Assembly (NCBI GenBank): GCA_030536675.1
Contig: JAUNPM010000005.1
Coordinates: 1 to 7,478, forward strand
Length of the DNA: 7,478 nucleotides
DNA from: Clostridia bacterium
GTDB lineage: Bacteria; Bacillota; Clostridia; Lachnospirales; CAG-274
Reading direction: 5' to 3'
Below the pieces are notes generated by a model. That model made no database searches. It worked only from the letters and a program-made list of their open reading frames with translations, and was not told where the DNA came from. This document shows positions 5,438-7,478 of the stretch, piece by piece; the stretch's first letter is position 1, and every line of letters begins with the position of its first letter. The position numbers and the translations under genes were made by a program.

Positions 5438-6409
5438 ATGTTTAATACAGGTATTGAGGCAGTGGATTGCTATGCGCCGGAAAAAATCATTACAAATGAT
5501 GATTTGAGTAAAACATTGGATACCAGTGACGAATGGATATTCTCACGTACGGGTATTAAGAAAAGGCATTTGTCAACCGGAGAGGATACGTCACAGCTCT
5601 GTACGAAGGTGGCTGAAAGGCTTTTGGCAAAATCGGGAACGGATCCTTTGGAAATAGGTCTTATTATTGTAGGCACAATTACGCCTGATTATGCAACTCC
5701 CAGTACGGCTTGTCTTGTGCAGGGAGCAATAGGCGCTTCCAATGCATTTGCCTTTGATGTCAGCGCCGCATGCAGCGGCTTTGTTTATGCTTTAAGCATA
5801 GCGGACAAATATATTAAATCAGGCGGCTGTAAAAAGGCTATTGTAATAGGAGCAGAGGTCCTTTCAAAAATTGTTGACTGGAAGGACAGGTCAACCTGTG
5901 TGCTTTTCGGCGACGGCGCAGGCGGGGTACTCCTTGAGGGTGTAAATGAAGGCGGAATATTAGCCGAGGATATACATTCAAAAGGCGAGGACGGACTTAA
6001 AATGACGGGCAACGAAAGAAAGCCACAAAATATTGTCTATAATCCCGAAGGTGAAAATAATCCTTATCTTGTAATGGACGGAAGGGCAATATTCAACTTT
6101 GCAACAAGGATCGTGCCTAAAAGCATTAACGAGGTATTGGAAAAAAGTAATTTAAAAATTGAGGATATTAAATACATAATACCTCATCAGGCAAACTCAA
6201 GGATCATAGATGTTGTTGCAAAAAAATTAAATGCAGCTTCCGAAAAATTTTATTTGAATATAAGCGAATATGCAAATACGTCGGCAGCATCAATCCCAAT
6301 GGCTCTGGGAGAAATGGATAATAAGGGTCTTCTTGAAAAGGGAGATAAAATTATTATATCAGGCTTCGGAGCAGGGCTTACATGGGGAAGTATGCTGATT
6401 GAGTGGTAG
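5438..6409 (+). CDS. fabH: Beta-ketoacyl-ACP synthase III (FabH)
   Basis: Condenses an acyl-CoA primer with malonyl-ACP to start fatty acid synthesis, and so sets straight versus branched chain type. It has 323 residues, the full family length. The thiolase-fold Cys-His-Asn triad is intact: Cys112 in DVSAACSGF, His250 in IIPHQAN and Asn280 in YANTSAASIP. The early EWIFSRTGIKKRH segment (32-44) and the C-terminal ISGFGAGLTWGSML are also typical. The ATG at 5438 follows AAAGGAG, which overlaps the fabT stop. It lies second in the operon, which suits its role as the entry enzyme and as a FabT target. Primer preference (acetyl or branched) cannot be judged from sequence alone. Confidence 0.97.
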   Translation: MFNTGIEAVDCYAPEKIITNDDLSKTLDTSDEWIFSRTGIKKRHLSTGEDTSQLCTKVAERLLAKSGTDPLEIGLIIVGTITPDYATPSTACLVQGAIGASNAFAFDVSAACSGFVYALSIADKYIKSGGCKKAIVIGAEVLSKIVDWKDRSTCVLFGDGAGGVLLEGVNEGGILAEDIHSKGEDGLKMTGNERKPQNIVYNPEGENNPYLVMDGRAIFNFATRIVPKSINEVLEKSNLKIEDIKYIIPHQANSRIIDVVAKKLNAASEKFYLNISEYANTSAASIPMALGEMDNKGLLEKGDKIIISGFGAGLTWGSMLIEW

Positions 6410-6410
6410 T

Positions 6411-6432
6411 AAAAATGCCGAAAGGTGTTTTT
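6411..6432 (+). terminator. Weak intercistronic hairpin with U-run between fabH and fabK
   Basis: AAAAAUGCC (6411-6419) can pair with GGUGUUUUU (6424-6432) around a GAAA tetraloop, ending in a run of seven T (6428-6434). The stem is weak: five A-U pairs and a tandem U-G/G-U, with only two G-C pairs. It begins 2 nt after the fabH stop and could act as a leaky attenuator or an RNA processing or stability element. It is too weak to call as an efficient terminator, since the operon continues. Confidence 0.35.
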
Positions 6433-6471
6433 TTATAGATAAGTAAGAAAGGTAAAATAAAGGTGAATCAA

Positions 6472-7407
6472 ATGAAAACCAGAATATGCGATATGTTAGG
6501 GATAAAGTATCCTATTTTTCAGGGAGCTATGGCTTGGATCGCTGATGCAAGTCTTGCCTCTGCCGTTTCAAATGCGGGAGGACTTGGCATCATAGCCGCA
6601 GGTAATGCTCCTGCTGATGTTGTGAGAGAGGAAATAAGAAAATGTAAGGAGCTTACAGACAAGCCTTTTGGTGTAAATATTATGCTGCTCTCACCTTATG
6701 TTGATGACATTGTTGAGCTTGTTTGCAGTGAGGGCGTTAAGGTCGTAACAACAGGCGCAGGAAATCCTTCTAAATTTATGGACAAGTTTAAGGAAAACGG
6801 CATATGTCTTATACCTGTTGTGCCTTCTGTTGCTCAGGCAAAGAAAATGGAAAAAATAGGTGCAAGCGCAGTTATTGCGGAGGGTATGGAATCAGGCGGA
6901 CATATTGGAAAGCTTACCACTATGGCTCTTGTTCCCCAGGTAGTTGACGCAGTAAGTATTCCTGTTCTTGCGGCAGGCGGAATTGCTGACGGAAGAGGTA
7001 TGGCGGCAGGCTTTATGCTTGGTGCGGAAGGTGTTCAGATAGGTACACGTTTCCTTGTTGCAAATGAATGTACCGTTCACGAAAATTACAAGGCTAAAAT
7101 ATTAAAGGCAAATGATATTGCTACGGTAATAACGGGAAATATTACTGGACACCCTGTAAGAGTAATTAAAAATAAACTCACAAATGCCTTTTTAAAAGCG
7201 GAAAAAGAGGAAATGGGCAAGGACGAGCCTGATTTGGCAAGATTTGACCAGCTTGGAACAGGGGCACTTCAAAAGTCAGTTAAATTAGGTGATGTTGACA
7301 ACGGTTCCGTTATGAGCGGTCAGATCGCAGGTATGGTAAATAAAGAACAGTCATGTAAGGAAATTATTGAAGAAATTATGAGTCAGTTTGAAGGGCTTGT
7401 AAAATAA
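6472..7407 (+). CDS. fabK: Enoyl-ACP reductase II (FabK), FMN-dependent
   Basis: Flavoenzyme of the nitronate monooxygenase/FabK TIM-barrel family that reduces trans-2-enoyl-ACP with NAD(P)H, the last step of each elongation cycle. It replaces or supplements FabI and is insensitive to triclosan in characterised species. It has 311 residues. Hallmarks are IKYPIFQGAMAWIA (11-24), the GMESGGHIG loop (138-146) with the conserved His144, the FMN-phosphate site AAGGIADGRG (167-176), and GAEGVQIGTRF (184-194). I prefer the ATG at 6472: it is preceded by AAAGGTGA at good spacing and gives the usual MKTRI start. An in-frame GTG at 6463 would add three residues. Position between fabH and fabD separates it from nitronate monooxygenases. 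No acpP lies before it. Confidence 0.95.
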   Translation: MKTRICDMLGIKYPIFQGAMAWIADASLASAVSNAGGLGIIAAGNAPADVVREEIRKCKELTDKPFGVNIMLLSPYVDDIVELVCSEGVKVVTTGAGNPSKFMDKFKENGICLIPVVPSVAQAKKMEKIGASAVIAEGMESGGHIGKLTTMALVPQVVDAVSIPVLAAGGIADGRGMAAGFMLGAEGVQIGTRFLVANECTVHENYKAKILKANDIATVITGNITGHPVRVIKNKLTNAFLKAEKEEMGKDEPDLARFDQLGTGALQKSVKLGDVDNGSVMSGQIAGMVNKEQSCKEIIEEIMSQFEGLVK

Positions 7408-7428
7408 GTTTGAATTAAGGAGAAATAT

Positions 7429-7478
7429 ATGAAAACAGCTTTTATTTTCAGCGGTCAGGGTGCTCAGTATGCAGGAAT
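7429..7478 (+). CDS. fabD: Malonyl-CoA:ACP transacylase (FabD), N-terminal fragment
   Basis: Only the first 16 codons are in the window (MKTAFIFSGQGAQYAG). They match the N-terminus of FabD, which loads malonyl onto ACP; the GQGAQ motif is the conserved GQGxQ that forms part of the active site. The ATG at 7429 follows AAGGAG (7417-7422) and lies 21 nt after the fabK stop. Location directly after fabK is the common operon order. The catalytic GHSxG serine would lie beyond the window. Confidence 0.9.
   Translation, partial: MKTAFIFSGQGAQYAG

Overview
The window is about 7.5 kb of a low-GC Firmicutes chromosome, most likely from a member of the Clostridia. The reasons are the AT-rich intergenic DNA, strong AGGAGG-type ribosome binding sites, consensus sigma-A promoters, a FabT/FabK-type fatty acid operon and a Gram-positive DivIB. 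Genus cannot be fixed from the sequence. I see no phage, plasmid, CRISPR, tRNA or rRNA signal.

Layout. The left 4.2 kb is read on the minus strand, in the order divIB (4226 to 3498), ftsZ (3255 to 2137), a trhA/hemolysin III-type membrane protein (1754 to 1089) and a secreted D-alanyl-D-alanine carboxypeptidase (from 1012 leftward, running off the window). The right 3.1 kb is read on the plus strand: a YbgC/FadM-type acyl thioesterase (4365-4772), then the fatty acid synthesis operon fabT-fabH-fabK-fabD (4970 to the window end, fabD cut off). The two halves diverge from back-to-back sigma-A promoters at 4264-4328.

How the genes work together. The minus-strand genes serve division and envelope: FtsZ forms the ring, DivIB belongs to the septal peptidoglycan complex, and the carboxypeptidase trims peptidoglycan stem peptides. 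The plus-strand genes make acyl chains. FabH primes synthesis with acetyl-CoA and malonyl-ACP, FabD supplies malonyl-ACP, FabK does the final enoyl reduction, and FabT should repress the operon. A perfect FabT-type palindrome lies on the fab promoter, directly after the -10 box.

The least ordinary part is the 382-bp gap between ftsZ and trhA (1755-2136). It holds no convincing gene but is packed with hairpins, including a perfect 19-bp stem and a larger multi-segment stem. It is bounded by two identical 27-nt copies of an imperfect palindrome. Its core is about 52% GC by hand count (1815-1980), against about 24% in the gap upstream of ftsZ (3301-3420). It looks like a compound repeat or MITE-like element, or an uncharacterised structured RNA. 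A second item is a stem in front of the carboxypeptidase gene that buries its Shine-Dalgarno sequence and is followed by a U-run.
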